Source: Limnanthes douglasii subsp. nivea (Eukaryota; Streptophyta; Magnoliopsida; Brassicales; Limnanthaceae). From it: a DNA stretch of 64,000 nucleotides. Position numbers and translations under genes: made by a program. Shown here piece after piece: positions 9,800-20,135 of this stretch. The stretch lies in contig JAUPFV010000005.1 of assembly GCA_036936605.1 (NCBI GenBank), forward strand, positions 75,280,885 to 75,344,884, read 5' to 3'. Below the pieces are notes generated by a model. It had not been told where the DNA came from and did no database searches. It was given only the letters and a program-made list of their open reading frames with translations. The first letter of the stretch is position 1. The number at the start of each line of letters is the position of its first letter.

Positions 9800-10921
9800 A
9801 TCCTCCCATTACTATCAGAAAGGCAATAAGACCTTGTATTTATCCTTTCAATAACTACATAAGGTCCTTTTCCAATTCGCGGCCAATTTTTCGAGCCTCT
9901 TCTCCTTAGTATGCAGAAATACCTTTCTCAACACTTTATCAACTGTTTTAAACTCTCATGTTTTTACCCTCGAATTATACCTATTCCTCATAAGAGTTTG
10001 ATAATAGATCACGTTTATATGAGCTCGAAATCGTTTCTCATCAATCAGATCTAAATTTTATCTTTTATCTTCATCGTTGGACCTTTCAAAATATTAGGTT
10101 GTTCTAAAATATTAGGTTGTTCTAAAATATGATATCCATTTCATATGCTAAAGTAAAAGGATTTTCTTTAGTAACTTCCCTAAGAGTTGTTCGATAAGCC
10201 CAAAACATTTCTTGCAAATCATTTGGCCATATTCCTGTTGTCCTTGTTAAATTCTTCTTAAAACCGTCTAATATAGATTTGTTTGTCCCCTCCAATTGTC
10301 AATTTTCTTGGGAATGAAAAGTGTTGAAAAACATTGTTGAATCCTCTTCGAAGCGTAAAATGAAGTCATTTCCTTATTATTAAATCGAGGGTCATTAGCC
10401 GTGGTAATTCTTCGAGGTACTCCAAAATGGCAGCAAATAGTATTTGCAAGTAATTTAATCACATCCTTTGCTTTCGTTTCAGACAACGATTCTGCTTCAA
10501 CCCACTTTATAAAATATTTTATTGCAACAATTATCATTTTTTTCTCTCGAGATGCCATTGGCAAAGGCCCCACTAAATCAATTCTCCATTTATCAAATGT
10601 TATGGCTTCGATAATAGACATGGGTAGAACTACCGGCTTATGAATATAATTAGAAAATCTTTGACAAGTATCACAGTTTCAAACCAAATTTTTGGCATTG
10701 TTCATGATCGTATGCTAATAGAAACCTGCAAGCAAAACTTGACGAGATAAAGCTTTAAATACACAATAACCTGACCTTTCTCCATTATGGAATTCTGATA
10801 AAATTTCATGTGGTTCTTGCCTATTCAAATATCGTAATAATGGCCTAATCAATGCATTCTTATACAAAACTCTATCCAGAACAATGTATCCAAGAGCTTT
10901 TCCTTGCAATTTTTTAGACAA
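9800..10921 (-). pseudogene. Tat-1 integrase (broken)
   Basis: This is the gypsy integrase remnant. The zinc-binding region lies at 10921-10715 (LLRYLNRQEPHEILSEFHNG, then GYCVFKALSR); several metal ligands are lost. The core at 10621-10268 has DKWRIDLVGPLPMASREKKM, where the first catalytic Asp follows as expected, then KYFIKWVEAESLSE and RRITTANDPRFNNKEM with the second Asp. The segment that should carry the catalytic Glu (QANGQxExTN) is scrambled by a frameshift (near 10310-10270). The C-terminal part (10140-9800) is detectable in fragments, including an 18-bp tandem duplication near 10095-10130. Confidence 0.85.
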
Positions 10922-11085
10922 TTTCTCATCGAGAACAATATTTTAGATACTGCTATTCGAACCAAAAACTTTTAAATATCACTTCGCCAATCGCCTCAGA
11001 CTATATCTGTGGTGACAAACAATTCCTCCATATAATCACAATGGTCTGACTGGGTTAAAATCAAAGGACTCTCTTATAACAAGAT

Positions 11086-11500
11086 TCAAGGGTATTCTTC
11101 CTTATAAGCGATTTTTGCTAAAGAATCAGCCAATTTGTTACAACCTCGACATATATGTTCCATAACAACATGATCAAATAATAACATTAAGTTTCGAAGC
11201 TCTCGAAGATACAAAATTAAACGATCCGTTTTAGCTTTGGAGTTTCCAGATACTTGATTTGCTACTAACTGAGAATCTGTATCTAACCGTATTACCGTAC
11301 TGATGTTGCTCCACATATCTTCGCAAGTCTCAAACCAGCCAAAGAAGCTTCATATTCAGATTTGTTATTTGAGGCATCAGAACCAAATTTGATAAACTGA
11401 AGCATCGTTTCTCCGGATGGAGAAATTAACTCAACTCCAGCACTGCATCCCAAAATACTTGATCCACCATCTGTTCGAACAACTCAAATCGAATGTACTG
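11086..11500 (-). pseudogene. Tat-1 RNase H domain
   Basis: This is a Tat-type RNase H domain, better preserved than its neighbours. In order on the minus strand: TDGGSSILGCSAG (first acidic residue), SNNKSEYEASLAGLRLAKIC (catalytic Glu), LDTDSQLVANQVSG (Asp) and the C-terminal NKLADSLAKIA (last Asp). A small frameshift near 11320 separates the ICG and SNISTVIRL parts. It lies between RT and integrase, as in all gypsy elements. Confidence 0.85.
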
Positions 11501-11532
11501 CTGAAATGTCTTTACTGTCTTCTGCATCCGAT

Positions 11533-12020
11533 CTATTTGAATGAAATTGAACGAGAAAATCTGCCAAAGCTAATTGCAGTTCGTGGTGTGAACAAAGTAT
11601 CATAATCTCCCAACTCCACTGACCACTGGGTCATTCTCCTCGAAATATCAGGACGTTGCAAAACATTTTTCAAGGGAAATAATGTTTGAACTTCAATTGT
11701 ATGGGCTTGAAAATAGGGGCATATCTTGTGATCAGCCACCACAAAAGGTAATGATAACTTCTTGAGCTTCAAATATATATTTTATGTTACAACCAAACGT
11801 TTGCTAACATTGTACATCGGCTTCAGAATTCCTGAATCTTCACTTATTAATACTGCACTAACTGCAAAATTCGATACCGCAATATATAAAAATAGTTGTT
11901 CTCAATTTCGAGGCTTTGATAAAATCTCCGGTGATGATAACAAATTCTTGATGCTTGTAAACGCCACTTCACAGTCTGAAGTCCACTCAAATATCTTTGG
12001 CCCTCATTATAAAATCTAGA
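11533..12020 (-). pseudogene. Tat-1 RT connection domain (RT/RNase H-like)
   Basis: This is the domain between RT and RNase H of gypsy elements. At 11772-11533 the frame shows KKLSLPFVVADHK, LFPLKNVLQRPDISRRMTQW and SVELGDYDTLFTPRTAI, which correspond to the family pattern (PLKxVLxxPDxSGRMxxWxxELxEYDIxYxPRxAI). Upstream (12020-11780) the sequence is broken. The same domain is also recognisable in Tat-2 at 33919-34060. Confidence 0.85.
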
Positions 12021-12235
12021 GATAAATCAATTAAGTGCTGCTAACCGTCGTGTCAAAAGTTGCGCTTCTTTGATTGTTCGAGGTGAATTCATTCATACTA
12101 TAGATTTCAATTATTCTGGGTCAGCTTCTATTCCTTTTTTACTGATAATATAACCCAAGAACTTCCCAGATCAAACTCCAAAAGTACACTTTTCAAGATT
12201 AAGCTTTAACTTTATTGCCCTTAGATTAAAAGCGT

Positions 12236-12870
12236 CTACTCTAAATCATCCAACTGTGCATTATCCACTAAACGTTTTACCATTATGTCATTGATATACA
12301 CCTCCATGTTTCTTCCGATCTGAGTGGAAAATGCTTTATTAATTAATCTTTGATAAGTAGCTCCGACGTTTTTCAATCCGAAAGGCATAACCTTGTAGCA
12401 ATGTAAACCCATATCAGTAATGAATTTAGTGCATTCTTGATCCTTTAGGTCTATATGGATCTGGTTATATCGTGCAAAGGCATCCATGAAAGTCAATATT
12501 TTGTTTCCTGAAGTGGAATCAATCAGCTGATCAAATCGAGGAACCGGAAACGGGCCTTTAGGACATGCTCTATTTAAGTTTATAAAATCCACAAACATTC
12601 TCTACTCTTCGTTCTTCTTCTTAACGACTAATGGATTTTCCGTCAATAAAGGATATTTTGATTCCCTTATATGTCCGGCCCTAGTAAATGATCCACCTCA
12701 GAAATAATTGATTCTGCTTTCTCTGATGAAAATTCCCTCCTTTTTTGACTTACAGGTTTCACCCTCGGATTGACAAACAAACTATGACATATTACTTCAA
12801 TCGGCACACCTATCACATCCTCCATTTTGCAACCGAAAACATCCAAATTATAAGATAAAAACTCTAACAT
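12236..12870 (-). pseudogene. Tat-1 reverse transcriptase, catalytic box altered
   Basis: This is a gypsy reverse transcriptase. The N-terminal lobe (12870-12667) reads KPVSQKRREFSSEKAESII. The fingers and palm (12598-12236) give FVDFINLNRACPKGPFPVPR and LTFMDAFARYNQIHID (catalytic Asp in the first motif), then HCYKVMPFGLKNVGATYQRL. The active-site box, YxDD in functional enzymes, reads VYINDIMVK here, with the first Asp replaced by Asn. A gap or frameshift near 12600-12667 separates the lobes. The enzyme cannot be active as written. Confidence 0.9.
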
Positions 12871-13033
12871 TCGTTGACATAAAACTGGGGTCAGTAAGGT
12901 TCCTAGTTCCTATTCGAATTAGTTTTCCCCCAGAAAAAGTATACTCCTCAATTTTTTCACTTACTGTCGATGACCCTAGCGTTTCTCTCGGATAGTCAAC
13001 CCTTTCATCCACATCTGAGGTCAACCTCCATGA

Positions 13034-13667
13034 CTACGATTCATGCATGATATCTCTACTACTGGATCTTCGAATTCGAAGTGAAGTGGGATAACATTCT
13101 CTTGCAATTTTCTGGTTGCTTCGAGCGACCCCCACACGTTCTCTGACTACGTACTTAAAACATTGGTGTACTGTCCCATACATTCTAGACAACCAAGACC
13201 TTCCAAAAATAGAATTGTAACTTGTTGGACAGTCTACCACCATAAAGAGCACTCGAACTTTCTTCTTGAAGGGTCCATTTCCTAAACTCACCCCCCTCGT
13301 ATTCTTCTATTACCCGTGCTGTCACACTAGTGAATCCAATGATCATGCGCTCTGAATGAGAAATTCGAGGAGTATTGCACATCGTGTCATATGCTTCTTT
13401 GAAAAGGATATTTTCAGAACTACCGGTATCTACGAGCACACATCTAATTTCAACACCAACCACTTTTGACCCAATAACTATCGCTTCGTCATGCGGCCCC
13501 GCAGTACGTCGCAAATCGTTCTCATCGAACAAAATAAAAGGAATGTCCTTCTTGCCATAAAAATGAGTGGACATCTTCCCTTCAATCTGAGTTGCCATAT
13601 TGACAACATGTCTCTTTCTCAAACTATTACTAGTACCAGTCCTTGTCATGCCTCCAAAAATGACCAA
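13034..13667 (-). pseudogene. Tat-1 aspartic protease
   Basis: This is a gypsy protease region. MVIFGGMTRTGTSNSLRKRH is the Tat-type leader, followed by FDENDLRRTAGPHDEAIVIG and then VLVDTGSSENILFKEAYDTM, with an intact DTGSS catalytic motif. A frameshift near 13290-13190 passes to the second frame, where RVLFMVVDCPTSYNSIFGRS and TVHQCFKYVV match the protease C-terminus, which leads into RT. Gag, expected upstream, is absent because the element stops near 13682. Confidence 0.88.
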
Positions 13668-13682
13668 TGACTCAAAAAACTC

Positions 13683-13884
13683 CCGTAAACCAACTATTTA
13701 AATTTTAGATTTCAATAGGATTCTAAAACTTTTATTCGAAATACTCGTAAAGATATTCATAAGAGTTGGTTATCTAGAAATATACATTTCGTCTAACTAG
13801 TACTATTTTGTCTTTTATGTATCTTATTTCTTTTGTAAATTATTATTTTTTATTATTATTATCTCACTACTATTTTTTGTAAGG
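13683..13884 (+). repeat. Duplicated block, copy A, part 1
   Basis: From gtaaaccaactatttaaat to the T-rich actatttttt, this matches 44876-45085 in order (ttttagattc, agagttggtt, tttcgtctaac, ttattatctcact). It is interrupted at 13885 by the MULE candidate. No coding sequence is seen. Confidence 0.75.
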
Positions 13885-14199
13885 GACACTTACCTATAAA
13901 CACCCGTTCAACAGAACTATTACAAATAAATGCCTAAATTTTTAAGAGACTTTATACCTTAATTACCCTTTTATATAAAATCTAGTAACCAACTTTTATT
14001 TCGTTCTTTAATCTAATTTTAATTTTTAAAGGTTCGTATCTTTTAAACTGTAACTCGGAAAAAAAATCCGAAAATACCATTGGTTTTTTTTTAAGACGAA
14101 CAAAACTAGTAACAGTCATGATATGTTTTAAATTTGTTTTTTAAAAATATATTTTACACACGTTTCTCAGCTATATGGTTTCGCATCTAGTGACTGGTT

Positions 14200-15035
14200 T
14201 TGCATCTACCAAAATAAAAAATGTTTCACATCAATCAAAATGAAGAGGTTTCTTTTGTAGAAAAATAAAGAAGGTTTCGCATCTATCAAAATAAAGAAGG
14301 TTTAGCATCTACCAAAATAAAGAAGGTTTAGCATCTATCAAAATAAAGAAGGTTTCGCATCTATCCTATAAATAAGGTTTCACATCTATCAAAATAAAAA
14401 AGGTTTAACATCTATCAAAACAAACAAGGTTTAACATCTATCAAAATAAAGAATATTTAGCATCTATCAAAATAGAAAAGGTTTAGCATCTATCAAAATA
14501 GAAAAGGTTTAGCATCTATCAAAATAAAGAAGGTTTTGCTCTTTCAAAATAAAGAAGGTTTAACATCTATCAAAATAAATAAAGAAGGTTTCACATCTAT
14601 CGAAATAAAGAAGGTTTCGCATCTATCAAAATAAAAACGTTTTAGCAACTATTAAAGTTAATAAAGAAGGTTTCACATCTATCAAAACAAAGAAGGTTTC
14701 ACATCTATCAAAATAAAGAAGGTTTAACATCTATCAAAATAAAGAAGGTAAAATAAATAAAGAAGATTTCGCATCTATCAAATAAAAGAATGTTTAACAA
14801 AGAAGGTTTCCCATCTAGCAAAACAAAGAAGGTTTCGCACCTATCAAATAAAAGAAGGTTTAACAGAGAAGGTTTCACATCTAGCAAAACAAAGAAGGTT
14901 TCTCCTCTAACGAAAACGAAACAAAGAAGGTGTCTCATCTAGCGAAAGCGAAACAAAGAAGGTTTCTCATCTAGCGAAAGCGAAACAGAGAAAGTTTCTC
15001 ATCTAGCAAAACAGAGAAGGTTTATCATCTAGCGG
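14200..15035. repeat. 26-bp tandem repeat array (about 30 copies)
   Basis: The unit is close to aagaaggtttagcatctatc followed by aaaata, with variants (gcatctagc, acaaag, gcgaaagcgaaac) towards the right end. A single degenerate unit (aaacaaagaag with gtttcgctt) appears again near 20205-20235, beyond the nested Copia-3 and near the other end of the host insertion. Copies are contiguous with no spacers. Confidence 0.9.
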
Positions 15036-15398
15036 CATAAATGTGGAACCTTCTTTGTGGGCGACAAGTTGAATATTATTTATATCTTTCATTTGTAATA
15101 TTGATATTTTTGTTCTCGTTTCCATGTTTCTCATTCTGATAGATACACATACAAAAAAATCAATGAAACTGAATTAATAGGTAAATACCAAGGCATCAAT
15201 ACGTTTTATACTTTTGTTAGACGCAGTGGTTGATGTTTTAAAATACCAAAATTCTATAATCTAAATGTGGTTGTTACCGAAAATATAATGAAAGTATGAA
15301 TCCAAAAGGAACTATGATATGGAAAGAGACCCTCTTAACAGTGTTCATATGTATCGCCAGTTCCTGCTTCAGATTAAGGTTTTCTTCTTTCTTGTTAA

Positions 15399-15821
15399 GG
15401 GTAAAAAGCACTGTTAGTCCCCATGTTTACCACTTGATTTAATTAAGGGTTTGGGTTAGAGTAATTGGATTTTCGGGTTTAGGTTAGAATATATTGGGTT
15501 TTCGGGTTGGGTTACTTTAAATTGGGTTCGACCCAATCTGTTTATAATTATTATTGGTAAATGGTAACTTTTGAAGGTAAATGATAAATTTGAGTTGGTA
15601 TCCTACTTGGCATGGACAGGGGTATTTTTGGCCAAAAATTTAGGGTACCAATCTTGCAACAAAACTTGATGCCACGTGTCAATCTCTCAGGCTTCACATG
15701 TGCGGGGGGCTATATTTTCAAATTATTAAAATGAAATGGATGATTTTTATGCAGAGGTGAAGGGAGGGGACTATGTTGATACAAGTGGTAAACATGGGGG
15801 ACTGAAAGTGCTTTTGACCCA
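15399..15821. mobile_element. Small TIR element (MITE-like), 423 bp
   Basis: Left end gggtaaaaagcactgttagt, then ccccatgtttaccacttg; the right end read in reverse is gggtcaaaagcactttcagt, then cccccatgtttaccacttg. This gives terminal inverted repeats of about 38 bp with few mismatches. Flanks tcttgttaa (15390-15398) and tctcgttca (15822-15830) match at 7 of 9 positions and may be a decayed 9-bp target duplication, which would fit Mutator-type mobilisation. It has no coding capacity. The interior holds G-rich ggtttgggttagag and cgggttgggtt phrases and a pyrimidine/purine-rich right arm. Confidence 0.75.
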
Positions 15822-16471
15822 TCTCGTTCACTACGATCTCAGAGACTTCTATATATGTATCCAATGCTTTCAATACATCTACACTTGCTTCTTAGGCTTC
15901 CAAAACTTCTATCAGTACCTATTCAGACCAATTGTAATCTTGATCTAAATAATATAATAAATAAGGATTAATTTTATGATATTTTAGTCTAAAACACACT
16001 AATGTATGTGGTTTAATTAAGTTATCAAAAAACAACATACTAAAAAGACATTAATCATTTAATTCTCATATGATATATAGCCACAAACCATTTTAATTAG
16101 ACGATAAAAAACAATAGCTGTAAATTACCTAATGAGTCTTTTCATTGAATGACATCCAAGTTGCTCTCCACATAATCGAATGCGAGGGAATGCGCTCTGC
16201 TTTGATAACTATCTACTGCGTATTTTTTTCTATACATAGCCAATCTGGTTTTGGCTTCACATGTATTAATAAATATTTATATCAAATTCTAATTGATCTC
16301 AGCGAAAGAGTTGGTCTCCAATATTCTTAATATATTATAGGCATTTTTTATCGGAAACTTGGCGCGATTTGGCTCAGTACTAAACCAATGAATCCATAAC
16401 TCTGTAGAATTCAATAACACGAAGAGCATCAATAGCTTGATTGGAATGTCTTCTACGAATCTGATCATATA
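15822..16471 (-). pseudogene. Possible captured host-gene exons, identity unknown
   Basis: The minus strand has three blocks of open, balanced-composition sequence separated by AT-rich DNA. Block 1 (about 16468-16385) reads RRRHSNQAIDALRVIEFYRV, then MDSL before a GTTTAG donor-like site. Block 2 (about 16265-16138) reads TCEAKTRLAMYRKKYAVDSY followed by QSRAHSLAFDYVESNLDVIQ, then a TGA and a GTAATTTAC donor-like site near 16130. Block 3 (about 15925-15822), after an AATAG acceptor-like site, reads EASVDVLKALDTYIEVSEIV. The composition resembles real exons more than retroelement decay, but the blocks hold stops and I do not recognise the protein. Gene fragments inside MULEs are well known; that this is one is inference. 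Confidence 0.35.
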
Positions 16472-16941
16472 TGTCAAGAGTAACTCTCCATCAGCATCAG
16501 TGACTCTTGCCGGCGACAGATGAGAACTCCACCGGTAACAATTGGAGGAGAACCTAAATGGAAATTCAGTTAGGGTTTCAAGTACCTCTAGCTAACTTAC
16601 TACTTGAACTTGAAACGAAAATGAAGAAACCATTTTAATTAAACGGGTCTTCTCTTAGTGCAATCCGGGTCGTGCTCTTAGTGAAGCCCACTGACCCATG
16701 CCTCTCTTAGTGCTAATTGGAATTGCACTACCTTTACATTTATGTACAAAATTAGAGTGTAACAAATTGTACCTCCATTACACTCTCTCTCATGTAACAG
16801 TAAAAGATTCCACTCACAGCTGTACAAACTACCTATATATATGGTAGCGATGTGAGTGGTTTGTTTTAAGGAAACAAAATAAATAAAAATCACAATAAGA
16901 AAAATACTCATTCTTCATAATAGCTTGGCCTCCATTTTTTA
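16472..16941 (+). repeat. Copia-3 5' LTR
   Basis: It begins tgtcaagagtaactctcc and ends near catttttta, aligning along its length with 19649-20130. A TATA-like tatatatat lies near 16830, and ttagagtgtaac and ggaaacaaaat phrases are shared. Relative to the 3' LTR it lacks about 30 bp after catgcct and has a small insertion near 16880. Confidence 0.9.
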
Positions 16942-16943
16942 CT

Positions 16944-16956
16944 TGGTATCCGAGCC
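16944..16956 (+). promoter_or_regulatory. Copia-3 primer-binding site
   Basis: tggtatccgagcc, two bases after the 5' LTR, complements the 3' end of initiator tRNA-Met with one change from the common tggtatcagagc. Confidence 0.85.
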
Positions 16957-16961
16957 AATCA

Positions 16962-17570
16962 GTGCCTCCAATGGTTAATCCTGAATCATCTTCCCTGAGC
17001 AATGACTCTATTTGGTCTGTTCTTCCTAGGAACTTCACTAACAACAGCAAATTCCTGTACCTACACACAATCAACAACAACAGTGATAACATCAGGTGTA
17101 CCTACACTCAAGGTATACTTGGTTCTATCCTATTAAAGATAAAAGTCAATTAAAATTGGTCAGAGTGATTGGGGTGGGGAGTTTAGACCACTATTATCTT
17201 TTGCTAAATAACAAGGGTTCATTCTTAGACGGTCTTCCCCACATACATCAGCCCAAAATAGCAGGACTGAGAGAAAGCATAATCATTTAGTAGAAACTAG
17301 TTTGACCCTTCATGCTCAGGCCTCTCTACCTTAAAAATATTGGGTTCATGCTTTTGACACTGCTATCTATCTGATAAACAGAATCCCCGCATATGTGCTA
17401 ACCAACAAATCTCCCTATGCAGTCTTATTCCTCAAGACACCCAATTACTTGACTTTTCAAACCTTTGGGTCTGCTTGCTATCCATGCCTCATATCAATCC
17501 CAAAAATTTCAGTATCACTCTATTAAGTGTGTATTCCTTGGGTATACCCAATACCACAAGGGATACATTT
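16962..17570 (+). pseudogene. Copia-3 gag start joined to integrase remnant
   Basis: A short gag N-terminus starts near 16971 (MVNPESSSLSNDSIWSVLPR). Near 17110-17160 it passes abruptly into the middle of integrase: QSDWGGEFRPLLSFAK (second catalytic Asp region), then RRSSPHTSAQNSRTERKHNH and LVETSLTLHAQASLP, and further FDTAIYLINRIPAYVLTN and FQTFGSACYPCL. The rest of gag, the protease and the first half of integrase are missing, so a deletion joins the two. Several frames are used. Confidence 0.8.
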
Positions 17571-17582
17571 GTCTGAGTCTTA

Positions 17583-19660
17583 GTGGTAGAACCTATGTGT
17601 CTAGGAATGTTGTTTTCAATAAAAAAGAATTTCCTTTCTCTTAAGGGTTTTCTACTGATCAGCAACCTATATCTTCATTTTTCTTACTCTCATAGCTCTT
17701 GGCTTCCTAATATGCCCAACAGTCTTGTGACTAATGATGGCCTACTGTCCTCTTCAGCTCATCCTCATGTCACCTTTGATCAGACAGTTCAACTTTCCCC
17801 TGGCTCCTCTCAAGGTAAGAATCCTTCTCACACTATTTCTCTACCTAACCACTACACAACCCAGCCTCACACTAACACACACTCATCCAACACTACAAAC
17901 CCTGGCTCTCAGTCTAATCTCTCACACCCAGTATCATCCAAATCTATTCACCAACACACTGCATCCTCAACTAGTCCTATCTCTACCAGTCACGAACCCA
18001 CAGACTTCTTTCAGACACTTAATCCTACACTATCAGTCTATCTACCATTCCCTCAAGCTGAACCTCCACAACCCTTATCCACTACTCTCAAAACTCACAC
18101 TATGCAGACTAGGTCACACGATGGTACCCTTAAACCCAAAACTCCATATAGTGGGTCTTTAACCACTACTACTCTGTCCACTCCTGAACCTACAAAGTAC
18201 TCTGAAGCTGTGTCTAATCCTAAGTGGATTGCTGCTATGGACAGTGAATACAAGGATCTTTTGGTGAATAACACATGGACACTGGTCCTATGGTCTCTTA
18301 TACTGAATGTAGTTGGGTGTAAGTGGGTGTTTAAGCTCTAGCACGACATGGATAGGTCTATACAACGCTATAAAGCAAGGCCGATGGCCAAGGGGTTTCA
18401 TCAACCCCATGGAATTTATTTTTCAAAGACCTTCAGTCTAGTTATTAAGGCCTCTACTATCAGATTGGTTTTGACCCTTGCTGTGTCTAAGGACTTGGAA
18501 GTACAAAAGCTTGACATAACCAATGCTTTTCTTAATGGATACCTAACTGAAGATGTTTACATGACTGAGTCTAAGGGGTTTCAGGACTCTGTGCATCCCA
18601 CACATGTATGCAAGCTGCACAAAGCCTTGTATGAACTTAAATAGGCTCCAGGAGCCTGGTACTTTAGACTCAAAGACACTCTGCTTAGCTGGGGGTTCCA
18701 CAATTCTAGAGCTGACTGCTCTCTCTTCTACTATGTATCTCACACTATTGTGGTCCTAATTCTAGTCTACATTGATGACATATTGGTTACAGGGACACAA
18801 ACTGAGTGCTTGACTCAGTTTGTTCACAGGTTGAATGCACTATTTTCACTGAAGGACATGGGGCCACTTCACCTCTTTCTTGGAATTGAGGATCATTGTG
18901 ACCCCATTGGTATCTACCTAACTCAACATAAATACATTACTAACCTTCTTGCTCCTTAATGGCTGTCTCTGTCCAAGCCGTGTCCCATGCCAATGGCTGC
19001 TGGTGTCCATCTGTCGAGCACTTCTGGCACACCTCTTGCAAACCATACACCATATAAAAGCTTGTTAGGTGCACTTCAATACCTAACTCACACAAGACCA
19101 GATATTTCATTCGTTGTTAACAAGCTTAGCAAATATCAATAAAGTCCTACTAAAACTCACTAGCAGTGTTTAAAAAAGGTCTTGAGGTACTTATATGGTT
19201 CTCGGTGGCTTGGACTCCATATCAAGCCATCTGACAATCTCCAGCTTCATGGCTTCTCAGACGCACACTGGGCTTCTTCTCCTGGTGATAGACGTAGCGT
19301 TGAAGCTTACTGTGTCTACCTGGGTGATTCAATCGTCTCCTGGTCATCTAAGAAGCAGCATGTCGTGGCTCACTCCTCCACTCAGTCAGAATATCGCGCC
19401 CTTGTAAATCTCTTTGCTGAGTTGATGTGGTTACGCTCTATCCTCTCTGAAATCAAACTCCCCGTCACTCCATCGTCGGTTATCTTTGTTCGTGACCAAG
19501 TTCTTCAGGGAGCTCTACAGATTCTGTATGTTCCGTCTCAAGACCAGTTAGCTGATTCTGTCACCAAACCTTTAACACATGCACATTTTCCGTTCCTCCG
19601 GGACAAACTCGGACCCGTCGATTTTCCCCTTCGTTTGAGGGGGGGGGATTTCAAGAGTAA
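17583..19660 (+). pseudogene. Copia-3 integrase tail, reverse transcriptase and RNase H
   Basis: One reading frame runs the whole way, broken only by about five stop codons (18339, 18642, 18957 and two near 19140-19165). A serine-, threonine- and proline-rich linker (17700-18160) precedes RT: NPKWIAAMDSEYKDLL, GCKWVFKL, LDITNAFLNGYLTEDVYM (catalytic Asp) and LVYIDDILVTGTQTE (YxDD box intact). RNase H follows at 19182-19640 (FSDAHWASSPGDRRSVEAYC, SWSSKKQHVVAHSSTQSEYR, DQLADSVTKPLTH). After SSVIFVRDQ about 26 residues that Copia-5 still has (the ASNPVFHARTRHIELDTHF region) are deleted. Confidence 0.92.
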
Positions 19661-20130
19661 CTCTCCATCAACATCGGTGACTCTTGTCGGCGACAGAGGA
19701 GAACTCCACTGTAACAATTGGAGGAGAATCTAAAGCGAAAGTCAAATAGGGTTTCAAGTACCTCGAGCTGACTTACTACTTGAACTCAAAACGTCAATGA
19801 AGAAACCGTTTTGATCAAACGAGTCTTCTCTTAGTACGATCCGGGTCGAGCTCTTAGTGAAGGCCACTGACCTATGCCTGTCAACTTCGACCAGCCCTAT
19901 AACATGATCAGAAGTTGCTAATTGGAATTGCACTACCTTCACATTCATGTAAGAAATTAGAGTGTAACATATTGTACCTCCACTACATTCTATCTCATGT
20001 AACAATAAAATATTCCACTCACAGCTGTACAGACTCCTTATATATATGGTAGTGCTGTGAGTGGTTTGTTTTAAGGAAACAAAATGAATAAAATACTCCT
20101 TCTTCCTAATAGCTTGGCCTCAATTTTTCA
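19649..20130 (+). repeat. Copia-3 3' LTR
   Basis: It starts ttcaagagtaactctcc (the conserved TG is altered to TT) right after a G-rich polypurine tract, gagggggggggga-like, at 19636-19648. It ends aatttttca at 20130. It carries about 30 bp (gtcaacttcgaccagcccta and following) absent from the 5' LTR. Confidence 0.9.
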
Positions 20131-20135
20131 TTATA

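Larger units (their letters stand above)
5569..13682 (-). mobile_element. Tat-1: Ty3-gypsy Tat-like retrotransposon, 5'-truncated
   Basis: This minus-strand gypsy element keeps protease, reverse transcriptase, RNase H and integrase in gypsy order (13667 down to about 9800). A long antisense ORF on the plus strand (6349-9108) lies between integrase and the 3' LTR, an arrangement known from some Tat-lineage elements. A polypurine tract and LTR start are visible at 5936-5953. Gag and the 5' LTR are missing: homology ends near 13682, where the duplicated block A begins. Multiple frameshifts and an altered RT catalytic box make it inactive. Tat-3 (35084-40485) is a close structural relative. Confidence 0.85.
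16472..20130 (+). mobile_element. Copia-3: LTR retrotransposon with both LTRs, internally deleted
   Basis: A complete-ended Ty1-copia element: 5' LTR 16472-16941, PBS at 16944, degenerate internal region, polypurine tract, 3' LTR 19649-20130. Flanking atata (16467-16471) and ttata (20131-20135) are probably the 5-bp target duplication with one change. The internal region is 2.7 kb, well below the usual length, because most of gag, all of protease and the start of integrase are deleted. It is nested in the MULE candidate. Copia-5 at the right end of the window belongs to the same family. Confidence 0.9.

Noticed and set aside
14708..14938. Minus-strand open frame with CETFFVLLD-like repeats
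   Set aside because: Created by the 26-bp array; no start context and no known domain.
14160..15040. Regularly repeated short sequence resembling a CRISPR array
   Set aside because: Units are contiguous without unique spacers and lie in plant retroelement DNA; it is an ordinary tandem repeat.
15441..15540. G-rich gggttt/gggtta phrases suggesting interstitial telomere repeat
   Set aside because: The spacing and sequence are irregular and do not form TTTAGGG arrays; they lie inside the small TIR element.
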